Shown one piece after another: positions 51,120 to 59,234 of a stretch of 64,000 nucleotides of DNA. Numbering within the stretch: the first letter of the stretch is position 1; each line of letters begins with the position of its first letter. Under the pieces are notes generated by a model. That model made no database searches and was not told the DNA's origin. It saw only the letters and a list, made by a program, of their open reading frames with translations. The position numbers were made by a program, and so were the translations under genes. The stretch covers positions 1-64,000 of the forward strand of contig NZ_JAQQKX010000003.1 in NCBI RefSeq assembly GCF_028550415.1. The letters are read 5' to 3'. This DNA comes from Asticcacaulis aquaticus (GTDB lineage: Bacteria > Pseudomonadota > Alphaproteobacteria > Caulobacterales > Caulobacteraceae).

Positions 51120-52072
51120 AACTCGCCACCCGCCCGTCCGATCCGATGTCCGGTTTCGAGGTCTCCTTCCCCAGCGAGATCGACATCGTCATGTTCCGCA
51201 CCTTCAAGGCCCCGCCCGCGCTGGTGTTCAAACTGTGGACCGCACCCGAACACGTGATGCAGTGGTGGGGACCGAACGGTTTCGAGAACCTCAATTGCGA
51301 GATGGATTTCCGCGTCGGCGGCAGGTTCCGCATCGACATGCGCGCGCCGGACGGTACGCTGTGCCCGTGCGAAGGCACCTATGTCGAAATCGTCGAGAGC
51401 GAGCGCATCGTTTATGAGGGCGATCCGCATATCGATCATCCGTGCGGGTCCGGCCTGCCGCCCGAAGCGCTGGTGACGATCACGTTTAAACCGGACGGCG
51501 ACGGCACCCGCCTGACCCTGCATTCCAAAATGATTTCACCCGACATCACCAAGGCCGCCATCGAGATGGGCTTCTCGACCGGCTGGGCCGACAGCTTTGA
51601 CCGTCTGGAGGCGGCTATGGATACCCTCGATCAAGACCGTTTTGAAATCGTCACCTCGCGCCGCTTTGCCGCGACACCGGCAGAGTTGTTCGGCCTGTTC
51701 GCCGATCCGGCGCATCTGGCGCGGTGGTGGGGGCCGGATGGTTTCACCAACTCCATCCCGGTGTTCGACTTCCGCGAAGGCGGGGCGTTCCACATTACCA
51801 TGCACGGGCCGGACGGGCGCGACCATGAGAACCACAAAGGTTTTGTCGAGATCGTCGAGAACGAGCGCATAGTCTTCGATCACTATCAGCCCACGCATGA
51901 ATTCCGCATGACCATCGAATATATCGGTGACGGCGATCATACTGACATGATCTGGCGCATGGATTTCGCACCGTCCGAACACGAAGCCATGCTGAAGGCC
52001 TTCATTCCGCAGGCGAACGAGCAGAACTATGACAAGCTTGACGACTATATTCTCAAAACCAGGGGGTACTGA
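51116..52072 (+). CDS. Tandem SRPBCC (AHSA1-type) protein with two domains
   Basis: This 318-residue soluble protein consists of two AHSA1-like domains (about residues 20-160 and 175-315). Domain 1 has TFKAPPALVFKLWTAPEHVMQWWGPNGF and MDFRVGGRFRIDMRAPDG; domain 2 has RRFAATPAELFGLFADPAHL, ARWWGPDGF and FDFREGGAFHITMHGPDG. The family forms a deep hydrophobic cavity and is mostly of unknown function; the eukaryotic Aha1 relative activates Hsp90. Most bacterial members are single domain, so this tandem form is less usual. It overlaps its neighbours on both sides, so it is firmly in the operon. Confidence 0.9.
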   Translation: MKLATRPSDPMSGFEVSFPSEIDIVMFRTFKAPPALVFKLWTAPEHVMQWWGPNGFENLNCEMDFRVGGRFRIDMRAPDGTLCPCEGTYVEIVESERIVYEGDPHIDHPCGSGLPPEALVTITFKPDGDGTRLTLHSKMISPDITKAAIEMGFSTGWADSFDRLEAAMDTLDQDRFEIVTSRRFAATPAELFGLFADPAHLARWWGPDGFTNSIPVFDFREGGAFHITMHGPDGRDHENHKGFVEIVENERIVFDHYQPTHEFRMTIEYIGDGDHTDMIWRMDFAPSEHEAMLKAFIPQANEQNYDKLDDYILKTRGY

Positions 52073-52605
52073 TGCTGACGACGATTCTGATAATCATCCT
52101 GCTCGCCATCGCGGGGGTCCTTATCCTGGCGGCCACTCGGCCGGATCATTTCCGGCTTGAACGTTCGATCAGTATCGACGCCGCGCCCGAGATCATTTTC
52201 GACCAGATTCAGGATTTCCGCCAATGGCGCAACTGGTCGCCGTGGGAGAACATCGATCCTGACCTGCGCCGCACCTATACCGGCCCGGCGTCGGGCGCCG
52301 GCGCGGTCTATGAATGGGACTCCGACAATAACAAGGCTGGTCAGGGCCGCATGGAAATCCAGCGCACCGAACCCGCCCGCAGCGTGGTCATCGAGCTGAC
52401 ATTCATCAAGCCGATCGCCGCCGTCAATACCGCCGAATTCACCCTGCAGCCGCAAGACGGAAACACACGCGTCATCTGGGCCATGTATGGTCCTGCGCCC
52501 TTTATGTCCCGCCTGTTTGGCCTGATTTTCAATATGGACAAGATGGTTGGCGGCGACTTCGAAAAAGGCCTGATAGCCCTGAAAGCCGTTAGCGAAGCCA
52601 AATAA
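52072..52605 (+). CDS. Membrane-anchored SRPBCC (polyketide cyclase-like) protein
   Basis: This 177-residue protein starts with a membrane segment (TTILIIILLAIAGVLILAAT), followed by an SRPBCC domain with FRLERSISIDAAPEIIFDQIQDFRQWRNWSPWENID and GAGAVYEWDSDNNKAGQGRM. The ligand is unknown. Its ATG overlaps the stop of the previous gene. Of the SRPBCC proteins in this cluster it is the only one with a membrane anchor, and it is the least like AHSA1. Confidence 0.9.
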   Translation: MLTTILIIILLAIAGVLILAATRPDHFRLERSISIDAAPEIIFDQIQDFRQWRNWSPWENIDPDLRRTYTGPASGAGAVYEWDSDNNKAGQGRMEIQRTEPARSVVIELTFIKPIAAVNTAEFTLQPQDGNTRVIWAMYGPAPFMSRLFGLIFNMDKMVGGDFEKGLIALKAVSEAK

Positions 52606-52631
52606 AACCCTGTCACGGAAGGAACGAAACC

Positions 52632-53072
52632 ATGCGTCTCGAAGCTCACCTCAGTTTCCCCGGCACCTGCGCCGAAGCGTTCGCCTTCTACCAGAGCATT
52701 CTGGGCGGCGAGATCACCGCCATGTTCCGCTATGGCGATGCGCCCGGCGATATGCAGGGCGACCCGGCCACCAAGGATTATGTCATGCACGCCTATCTTC
52801 AGATCGGCGATGCGGCGATCATGGGGGCCGATGCTCCGCCGCAGTTTCAGTCAAAGCCGCAGGGTTTCTGCGTCAATATTCAGGCCGCCGACGTCGCCGA
52901 GGCCCAGCGCATCTGGGGTGGTCTGTCGGAAGGGGCGAAGGCGATTCAAATGCCGCTGGCACCCACCTTCTGGTCGCCGATGTTCGGCATGCTGATCGAC
53001 AAGTACGACCAGCCGTGGATGGTCAATACCACGCCCGATGCCGCCTTTATGGCCGCCAACGCCCCCATGTAA
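52632..53072 (+). CDS. VOC-family protein (PhnB-like glyoxalase fold)
   Basis: This 146-residue protein has RLEAHLSFPGTCAEAFAFYQSILGG at the start, HAYLQIGDAAIMGADAPP in the middle and FGMLIDKYDQPWMVNT at the end, the PhnB/VOC pattern of paired beta-alpha-beta-beta-beta modules. PhnB-like proteins are often of unknown function; some VOC members give antibiotic resistance or isomerise small molecules. It is in the SRPBCC operon, 26 bases after the previous gene. Confidence 0.9.
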   Translation: MRLEAHLSFPGTCAEAFAFYQSILGGEITAMFRYGDAPGDMQGDPATKDYVMHAYLQIGDAAIMGADAPPQFQSKPQGFCVNIQAADVAEAQRIWGGLSEGAKAIQMPLAPTFWSPMFGMLIDKYDQPWMVNTTPDAAFMAANAPM

Positions 53073-53145
53073 TTTAAATCCATCCTGTTTACCGATCTGA
53101 CGCCGGTGTCCCGGCGAACGATCCCCTATGCCCGAAAGGCCCCCC

Positions 53146-53613
53146 ATGAGCCTCAAAGACCGCGAACTGGTTCTCACCCGTACCCTCGATGCGCCGCGCG
53201 AACTGATCTGGCGCTGCTGGACCGACCCGAAGCTGCTGGCCGAATGGTTTTGCCCCAAGCCGTGGTATATCGACGAGGTCAAGCTCGATGTCCGCACCGG
53301 CGGCAGCAACAGCTTCGTCATGCACGGCCCGAACGGTGAAACCGTCCCCAATCGCGGCGTCTATCTGGAGATCGTCGAGAACGAGAAGATCGTCCTGACC
53401 GACGCCTATACGACCGCCTGGGAGCCGTCGGAAGACCCGTTCATGACCGCCATTGTCGAGCTGTCGGATGCGGGCGACGGCAAGACGCTGTATGTCGCCA
53501 CGGCCCGCCACTGGTCGGTCGAAAAGAAGGTCCAGCACGAACAGATGGGCTTCCATGTGGGCTGGGGCATCTGCGCCGATCAGCTCGAAGCCCTCGCTCA
53601 AACTCTGAAATAA
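53146..53613 (+). CDS. SRPBCC (AHSA1-type) protein
   Basis: This 155-residue protein is a single AHSA1-like domain: LVLTRTLDAPRELIWRCWTDPKLLAEWFCP, DVRTGGSNSFVMHGPNGE and YLEIVENEKIVLTDAYT, ending with the helix MGFHVGWGICADQLEALAQTL. I chose the ATG at 53146 with AAAGG 7 bases upstream rather than the ATG 6 codons earlier. It is the fourth AHSA1/SRPBCC domain of the cluster. Confidence 0.9.
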   Translation: MSLKDRELVLTRTLDAPRELIWRCWTDPKLLAEWFCPKPWYIDEVKLDVRTGGSNSFVMHGPNGETVPNRGVYLEIVENEKIVLTDAYTTAWEPSEDPFMTAIVELSDAGDGKTLYVATARHWSVEKKVQHEQMGFHVGWGICADQLEALAQTLK

Positions 53614-53626
53614 ACAGGAGGACATC

Positions 53627-54328
53627 ATGCGTCTTTTACCCTTTACCTTCGGCCTGCTGGCTGTTGCCGGTGGTCTTTCAGGTTTGGCCGCCTGTTCGCC
53701 CAAGCCGGCCGAGAAACCGCCGGTCGCCGCACCCGAAGCGCCGCAAGCCGTCGCGCCCAAGGACTTTCCGGCGGGTGAGTATAAACTCGACAAGTCCCAC
53801 GCCAGCCTGACCTTCACCGTCAACCACACCGGCTTTTCGACCTATACGGCGGGCTTCGATGCCTTCGACGCCCAACTCACCATCGACCCGAAAGCGCCGG
53901 AAGCGGCCAAACTGACCGCCAGCGTCGAGGTCAAGTCGCTCGACCTGCCGACCCCGCCGACGGGCTTCCACGACAGCCTGATGGGGGCACAGTGGTTCGA
54001 TGCGGCCAAGTATCCGCAGATGACCTTCGTTTCGACCAGGGTGGAAAAGACCGGCGACTATACGGCGAAAATCTACGGCGACCTGACCCTGCACGGGGTG
54101 ACGAAGCCGGTGATGCTGGAGGCGACTCTGAACGGCGGCTATGCCGGGTTTGCGCCCTATGATCCCGCGGCTCGCGTCGGCTTCTCGGCCAAGGGCACGA
54201 TCAAGCGCTCGGATTTCGGCATCAGCTACGGCATCCCGGCCCCCGGCACGGTGATGGGCGTCGGCGACAGCGTCGGTATCGCCATCGAAGCCGAGTTCTC
54301 CGGCCCGCCGCTGAAAGCGGAGAAGTAA
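53627..54328 (+). CDS. YceI-family lipoprotein
   Basis: This 233-residue protein has a lipobox LSGLAAC with the lipidated Cys at about residue 23 and a YceI lipocalin-like domain (about 45-225): YKLDKSHASLTFTVNHTGFS, LPTPPTGFHDSLMGAQWFDAAKYPQMTFVS, GDLTLHGVTKPVMLEATLNGG and VGFSAKGTIKRSDFGISYG. YceI proteins bind isoprenoid-like lipids in the periplasm. It lies 13 bases after an SRPBCC gene and 1 base before the next, so it is embedded in the operon; a lipid-binding theme shared with SRPBCC cavities is possible. Confidence 0.93.
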   Translation: MRLLPFTFGLLAVAGGLSGLAACSPKPAEKPPVAAPEAPQAVAPKDFPAGEYKLDKSHASLTFTVNHTGFSTYTAGFDAFDAQLTIDPKAPEAAKLTASVEVKSLDLPTPPTGFHDSLMGAQWFDAAKYPQMTFVSTRVEKTGDYTAKIYGDLTLHGVTKPVMLEATLNGGYAGFAPYDPAARVGFSAKGTIKRSDFGISYGIPAPGTVMGVGDSVGIAIEAEFSGPPLKAEK

Positions 54329-54329
54329 T

Positions 54330-54788
54330 ATGACCCGTCACGTTACCCCCCACACCATGATCATCACCCGCGACCTGAAATTCGCACCGTCGGTGGTGTT
54401 CAAGGCCTGGGCCGATCCGGCCGCCAAGGCCCATTGGTTCTCAGGCCCGCCCGACTGGGAGGCCGAGCCACACCGGCTCGACTTCCGCGTCGGCGGCGAA
54501 GAATATAGCGCCGGTGGCCCCAAGGGCGGTCCGATGCACATCATGCGCGGTGTCATTCACGAGATCGTGCCAGATGAACGCATTATTTCCAGCTTCACCA
54601 TGCACGTCGATGAGACCATACTGACCGTGTCGCTGGCGACGATCGAGTTCGTGGCGACCGCGACGGGCACGAAAATGACCCTGACCGAACAACTCGTCTT
54701 CCTCGACGGCTGCGACCACATCGCTGACCGTGAGCACGGCACCAATGCTATGCTCGACATGATGGAAGCCTATCTGAACCGGCAATGA
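54330..54788 (+). CDS. SRPBCC (AHSA1-type) protein
   Basis: This 152-residue single-domain protein has MIITRDLKFAPSVVFKAWAD, AHWFSGPPDWEAEPHRLDFRVGGEEY and MRGVIHEIVPDERIISSFTM. The last part, LTEQLVFLDGCDHIADREHGTNAMLDMMEAYL, is also found in other AHSA1 proteins paired with ArsR regulators. It is coupled closely to genes on both sides. Confidence 0.9.
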   Translation: MTRHVTPHTMIITRDLKFAPSVVFKAWADPAAKAHWFSGPPDWEAEPHRLDFRVGGEEYSAGGPKGGPMHIMRGVIHEIVPDERIISSFTMHVDETILTVSLATIEFVATATGTKMTLTEQLVFLDGCDHIADREHGTNAMLDMMEAYLNRQ

Positions 54789-54789
54789 C

Positions 54790-55347
54790 ATGACCGATAC
54801 ACCCATGCTGACCGTCACCACCGAAGACCACCACGATGTCGTCATGGTGCGTCACTTCGATGCCCGCCCGGCCCTGGTCTGGCTGGCCTTCACCCAGGCC
54901 GAACATATGGCGCAGTGGTGGGGGCCATCCTGTTTCACCGCCCGCGCCGAGATGGATGTGCGGCCGGGCGGGGCCTATGTCATTGACATGATTGGGCCGG
55001 ACGGGTCTGTCTCGCCGATGAAGGGCCATTATATCGAGGTCATCGAGCACAAGCGGCTGGTCTTCGACTTCGATATCTCGGAACACGGCCCGGCGTTCAA
55101 CCGGATGCTGCGCGAAAATTACGTTGCGGCGGGTGGCGGGGTGGACGATCCACTGGGGACGCGCAACACCATCACCGTAACGTTCGAGGACGAAGGCCAC
55201 GGCACGCGCCTGACCTTCCGGCAGGGGCTGGCCACCGCCGCCGAACGCGACGCCTATGTCAAGATGGGCACGGCGGAAGGCTATGCTGAAAGCTGCGTGA
55301 AACTGGATAAGCTTCTGGCCTCGATGCAGCTGTTTTTCCACGGATAG
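54790..55347 (+). CDS. SRPBCC (AHSA1-type) protein, last of the cluster
   Basis: This 185-residue single-domain protein has VMVRHFDARPALVWLAFTQA, EHMAQWWGPSCFTARAEMDV, RPGGAYVIDMIGPDGSVSPM and HYIEVIEHKRLVFDFDIS. The middle has an extra stretch (ENYVAAGGGVDDPLGTRN) compared with its paralogues. Its ATG is 1 base after the previous stop. It is the sixth SRPBCC domain of the cluster. Confidence 0.9.
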   Translation: MTDTPMLTVTTEDHHDVVMVRHFDARPALVWLAFTQAEHMAQWWGPSCFTARAEMDVRPGGAYVIDMIGPDGSVSPMKGHYIEVIEHKRLVFDFDISEHGPAFNRMLRENYVAAGGGVDDPLGTRNTITVTFEDEGHGTRLTFRQGLATAAERDAYVKMGTAEGYAESCVKLDKLLASMQLFFHG

Positions 55348-55408
55348 GGCGAGCTTGAGCCACAAGGCCGGATAACATAGACTGAGCCCCAAAGAGGGGG
55401 AGACGACT

Positions 55409-56038
55409 ATGAAATCAGGTGTTCTATGGTTGGCAGTGCTGGCGGCTTGGATCAGTCCTGCAGGGGCGGCAACGCCGCCACCTGAGGTGCCCTATGGTTA
55501 TCTGGAAGAGGTGAAAGCGCCGCCACATGCACAGATAGCGCCGTCGGTGTTTCGGTTGGGGGGCGGGGTATATCGCTTCGAACAAACGTCTTTGATCGAT
55601 CTGGCCAAGGCAACGGGTCATAGACGCATCGGTCACGAAGGCGATGCGTCCGAAGCTCTGGACTGGTTGTGCTTCACGGTAAAGTCACCGCAGCCTTATC
55701 GCCTGTGGTTGTCGTCCAGCGAGATGGGGGGCGGTACGATCGATGGTGTCAATATGCGTGCCGAAGCGGCAAAGGCGACGGAGGATTGTCCGATTCTGGG
55801 CGCGCGCCTGACGCCGGTATCCGTCGATGGTGTAAGGATCGGCATGACGCAGGTCGAGGTGCGCAAGGTGCTGGGCGCACCCGCCGATCAGCGTGACGGC
55901 TGGTGGATCTATACCTACGAAAAGAACGTCCGTCCGAGCGATCCGGGCTACTTTTTCACGGCCTATGGTCACATGATGCTGCGCTTCGAAGCCGGGCGAC
56001 TGACTCATCTCAGTGCCGGTCGCGTTACCTCGAATTGA
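55409..56038 (+). CDS. Exported protein of unknown function
   Basis: This 209-residue protein has a signal peptide ending SPAGA (about residue 20). A short motif VRIGMTQVEVRKVLGAPADQ (about residues 143-162) resembles the SmpA/BamE-type repeat found in several periplasmic proteins, where it forms a small helix-strand module. Two Cys (DWLCFTV and TEDCPILG) may form a disulfide. No family assignment is possible. The gene has a good ribosome binding site (GGGGGAGA) and lies 61 bases after the SRPBCC cluster, so it may be transcribed with it. Confidence 0.7.
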   Translation: MKSGVLWLAVLAAWISPAGAATPPPEVPYGYLEEVKAPPHAQIAPSVFRLGGGVYRFEQTSLIDLAKATGHRRIGHEGDASEALDWLCFTVKSPQPYRLWLSSSEMGGGTIDGVNMRAEAAKATEDCPILGARLTPVSVDGVRIGMTQVEVRKVLGAPADQRDGWWIYTYEKNVRPSDPGYFFTAYGHMMLRFEAGRLTHLSAGRVTSN

Positions 56039-56051
56039 GGCGGCTATCATT

Positions 56052-56696
56052 ATGTCAACGAGTTTAATCACCGCCATCGAAGGGCTATACGAAGCGTTTG
56101 AAGCGCCTAAACCGCGCTATATCGAACGCTGTCCATGTTGCGGTGACCGCAAGGTGGTCAAAAATCCTGAAAAGGCCTTACGCGATCTGACCGCTGACGA
56201 TCTGAGCGCCTATTCCATAGCGGTATTTTCCACGGTCGGTGGCGTTATAGATTTCAAATATTACCTGCCTCGCATGTTTGAATTGGCAGCGGTGGACGAC
56301 TCTTTATCGGCGGCACCTTCGACCTTGATGTGTCACCTGACACGCGGCGAATGGCGGCGCTGGCCAAAGTTCGAGCAGGTCGCCGTCGAAGTCTTTGTGA
56401 AGGCGTGGTTTCTGTTCACACTTGACCGGCAGCCTGAATATTCCGGCCAAGAGGTAATGGGTGATGCCGAAAACGTCTTGTGTGCCTTGCCAGAAGCCGG
56501 GTTGGCACTGGAGCCGTATTTTCATATGCTGAGGGCCGATCAAAAGGCTCTGATTCAGATATATTCTGAAAATGAAGCCGCGCTTTCGAATGAAAGCCTT
56601 CTGAATCGTTATCCATGGAATTATTGTCCAGAAGCGACCCGGGCGTTTCTCGACTTCCTGCGCTCAGCCGAAACCGAAGCGGCGCTTTACGCCTAA
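56052..56696 (+). CDS. Unknown cytosolic protein with a CPCCG motif
   Basis: This 214-residue protein has no signal peptide. Near residue 27 it has ERCPCCGDRK, a possible half of a zinc site. The rest is helical: LTADDLSAYSIAVFSTVGGVIDFKYYLPRMFEL, TRGEWRRWPKFEQVAVEVFVKAWFLFTLD and NRYPWNYCPEATRAFLDFLRS. I have seen similar CPCC-starting proteins only as hypothetical proteins. No good ribosome binding site precedes the ATG. Lower GC content than the neighbours suggests acquisition. Its stop overlaps that of the convergent LytTR gene by 3 bases. Confidence 0.68.
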   Translation: MSTSLITAIEGLYEAFEAPKPRYIERCPCCGDRKVVKNPEKALRDLTADDLSAYSIAVFSTVGGVIDFKYYLPRMFELAAVDDSLSAAPSTLMCHLTRGEWRRWPKFEQVAVEVFVKAWFLFTLDRQPEYSGQEVMGDAENVLCALPEAGLALEPYFHMLRADQKALIQIYSENEAALSNESLLNRYPWNYCPEATRAFLDFLRSAETEAALYA

Positions 56697-57535
56697 ACCC
56701 AACCGTCGGCGCGCAGCGCCTTCTGGAAGCTGCGGCTGACCGGGGCTTCGAGGTCGCCTTTCAGCACAAGACAGACCTTTCCGTCTTGTTTGCGGATATC
56801 GGTAATCGCGTCGCGCGCCACCCACCATGAGCGGTGCGTCTGGCTGCCCTCGATGCCTTCCAGTTCGCGAATGGCGTCGTAAAGCCGCATCAGGATCATC
56901 GTATTTCCGGCGCTGGTGTGGACGCGCAGATAGTGGTCTTCGGCGGAGATAGCGTAGATGTCGGCGCGCTGATGCTTGAACGGCAGACGCTCCAGAAAGG
57001 CGACGGCGGACGGGATTGATTCGGCGACCGGTGCGACAAAGGCATGGCTTTGCAGGGGTTCGCGGTTGATCAGCATGTTCAGTCCGGTCATCGCCGCCGA
57101 CAGGATGGCAACCGGCGTCAGCAGGCGGATATAGGTCGACAGCGTCAGGTCCGATGCCCCGAACAGCGGATTGAAAAGCCAGATAACCAGAGTGATGGCC
57201 GGGGTCAGCAGCACGATCAGCAGCAGCGCATAGGGCAGGGGCTTATGTTCAAGCCTGAGGCGCGCGCGCAGAGCGTAGAAGGTGAAGGCTTCGACGCCGA
57301 TGGCGACCAGCGTCCCTAGCGTCATGACCGGCACCCAGTAGATCAGCCGGTGCCACAACGGCATGGCCCCGGTACCGAAGGCACCGATCAGGCTAAGGAA
57401 GACGCCCATACCGATGGCGACGCCGGTGGCACGGCTCCAGCCCTTCCAGTTCCGCGTCCAGACCTCATGCGCCATTGACGAAGCGTGAACGGTCGGCGGC
57501 GTCGTTTCACGCAATTCCGGCCCCGTCTCACGCAT
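56693..57535 (-). CDS. Membrane-bound LytTR-family transcription regulator
   Basis: This 280-residue protein has four membrane segments (about residues 35-160) followed by a LytTR DNA-binding domain (about 185-275): ADIYAISAEDHYLRVHTSAGNTMILMRLYDAIREL, HRSWWVARDAITDIRKQDGKVCLVLKGDLEAPVSRSFQKAL. The arrangement, a DNA-binding domain tethered to a membrane helix bundle without receiver domain, is common in Caulobacterales and Sphingomonads. It is divergent from the DUF2306 membrane protein with a 69-bp gap, so it may control that gene and itself. Confidence 0.9.
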   Translation of the reverse strand: MRETGPELRETTPPTVHASSMAHEVWTRNWKGWSRATGVAIGMGVFLSLIGAFGTGAMPLWHRLIYWVPVMTLGTLVAIGVEAFTFYALRARLRLEHKPLPYALLLIVLLTPAITLVIWLFNPLFGASDLTLSTYIRLLTPVAILSAAMTGLNMLINREPLQSHAFVAPVAESIPSAVAFLERLPFKHQRADIYAISAEDHYLRVHTSAGNTMILMRLYDAIRELEGIEGSQTHRSWWVARDAITDIRKQDGKVCLVLKGDLEAPVSRSFQKALRADGWV

Positions 57536-57604
57536 AGTTCAGTCCCCTGTCGAATGGCTGCCCTATTGGAGCCAAGCCGCGTCCATAACTCAAGGGGTAA
57601 TTCC

Positions 57605-58150
57605 ATGTCCAACGCCATTCCGGGGAAATTCAACTATCTACGCAGTTTCATGGCTGCCATGCTGCTGACGGTGGGTGTCGTCGGGATTGCGGTGTGGATG
57701 ACGGGCGGCGACCTCAGCCATATCGGCGAGATAATTGCCCAAAGCCGGTTGCATCCGCCGCATTTCGATCTGATCGCGCAGTCTTCTCTGGCGACGCAGA
57801 TCCACCTGAGCGCCGCGTGTTCGGCGTTCCTGATCGGCCTTTATCAGCTTATGGGGCCGAAGGGCCACACGCCACATCGCGTTCTGGGCTATATCTGGCT
57901 TTGCCTGATGCTGACGGCGGCGATATCGAGCTTCTGGCTGAAGGGCCTGAACCACGGTGCCTACAGCTTCATCCACATCCTGTCCGGCTGGACGGTGGTG
58001 GTCACACCGATGATCCTCTATGCGGCCCGAACGAAGAATATCAAACGCCATCGTGATATGGCGACAGGCCTGTTCATGGGCGGGCTGGTGGTGGCGGGTC
58101 TGTTCGCCTTCATTCCGGGACGGTTGCTATGGCGGGTGTTTTTCGGCTGA
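57605..58150 (+). CDS. DUF2306 membrane protein
   Basis: This 181-residue protein has about four to five membrane segments: MAAMLLTVGVVGIAVWMTGG, LSAACSAFLIGLYQLMG, VLGYIWLCLMLTAAISSFWL, SGWTVVVTPMILYAA and GLFMGGLVVAGLFAFIPGRL. The His residues in HRVLGY, FIHILSGW and KRHRDMA are conserved in the DUF2306 family and could bind haem; the function is unknown. The ATG has AAGGGG in front. The closeness to the divergent LytTR gene suggests a regulator-target pair. Confidence 0.85.
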   Translation: MSNAIPGKFNYLRSFMAAMLLTVGVVGIAVWMTGGDLSHIGEIIAQSRLHPPHFDLIAQSSLATQIHLSAACSAFLIGLYQLMGPKGHTPHRVLGYIWLCLMLTAAISSFWLKGLNHGAYSFIHILSGWTVVVTPMILYAARTKNIKRHRDMATGLFMGGLVVAGLFAFIPGRLLWRVFFG

Positions 58151-58205
58151 TTGCCACAGGTGACAAAAAGGATCATGCTCCGCTCAAAACAAGTGGGGCG
58201 GACAC

Positions 58206-59159
58206 ATGAAACGGTTGATCGGCACTGTATTCACGCTGCTGGCTTTTGTGGCGGTACCGGCAACCGCCCAGAAAACCGCCCAGAAAAAAGCGACGCAATG
58301 GTCCGATATCACCGAGGTCGTGGTGCGCGCCCCGGCGGCCGGCCCGGCCATGTGGAAGCTGACGCGCGGCCAGTCCACCGTCTGGGTGCTGGGGACGCTG
58401 ATCGTCGTGCCCGAAAATCTCAAATGGGATCAGAAGCGCCTGGCGCGGGCCCTGAACGGTGCGCACGTACTGATCACGCCCGCGGTCAGTCGCAGCGATC
58501 CGGCGCAGGCAGGGCAATTGCAGGCCTTGTCGAAACTGCCCGCCAACGGGCGGCTGTACGAGGTCCTGTCCGAGCCGGTTTATGCGCGGTTCGAGGCCAC
58601 GGTTCAGCGTGAGCACCTGTCGATCAACGACTATATCCGTTTTCAGCCGGTGATCGCGGCGGGCAATCTGTCGCGCGACGCTTTGAGCGCCCACGGTCTG
58701 TCGGCGATGGCGCTTTATGAGCAGATGACCACCGTGGTGCGTAAGTCGAAGGTGCGCACCCGACGGGCCGGCAGCTACGACTATTCGGCGCTGATCGCCT
58801 ATTATGTCAGCCTCGATGCGGCGCAGGCCGAGGCCTGCGTCGTCAACGGACTGGATGGACTGGACTACGACCTGCGCACGACGCAGTCGATGGCAAAGGC
58901 CTGGGCGACGGGGGATTTGCCCGCCGTCATGCGATTGTACCGCGAGCCGGATTTTCTGACCTGCGTCCTGTCGGGGGAAACCACGGCCGATATGTATCAG
59001 ACCTATGCCATCGACAGCATGACGGCGGCCATCGGCGCGGCGCTCGATACGCCGGGCAAGAGCGTGGCCATCGTGCCCTTCGATGACCTGTTGCGTAAGG
59101 ACGGTGTGCTGGATCGGCTGAAAGCGGAAGGCGTAGAGATCACGGCGCCGTCGCAATAG
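58206..59159 (+). CDS. TraB/GumN family exported protein
   Basis: This 317-residue protein has a signal peptide MKRLIGTVFTLLAFVAVPATAQ. The domain begins MWKLTRGQSTVWVLGTLIVVPENLKWDQKRL, the TraB/GumN signature (a short beta hairpin with GT/H-L). It continues with a helical region and ends GKSVAIVPFDDLLRKDGVLDRLKAEGVEI. Family members relate to the Tiki/erythromycin-esterase-like fold, some acting as metalloproteases; the usual GxxH motif is changed to GTLI here, so activity is doubtful. It stands alone, 55 bases after DUF2306. Confidence 0.85.
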   Translation: MKRLIGTVFTLLAFVAVPATAQKTAQKKATQWSDITEVVVRAPAAGPAMWKLTRGQSTVWVLGTLIVVPENLKWDQKRLARALNGAHVLITPAVSRSDPAQAGQLQALSKLPANGRLYEVLSEPVYARFEATVQREHLSINDYIRFQPVIAAGNLSRDALSAHGLSAMALYEQMTTVVRKSKVRTRRAGSYDYSALIAYYVSLDAAQAEACVVNGLDGLDYDLRTTQSMAKAWATGDLPAVMRLYREPDFLTCVLSGETTADMYQTYAIDSMTAAIGAALDTPGKSVAIVPFDDLLRKDGVLDRLKAEGVEITAPSQ

Positions 59160-59167
59160 AGCGCCAA

Positions 59168-59190
59168 TAATAAAACAATTCGTTTTATTA
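59168..59190. promoter_or_regulatory. AT-rich palindrome before the MFS gene
   Basis: TAATAAAAC (59168-59176) and GTTTTATTA (59182-59190) are perfect 9-base inverted repeats around AATTC, 45 bases before the MFS start codon. It may be a regulator site, or a weak terminator of the TraB/GumN gene. Confidence 0.45.
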
Positions 59191-59234
59191 AAACGCCGTG
59201 CTAAATCCCGTTCTGTAATTGGTGCGGGATAGAC

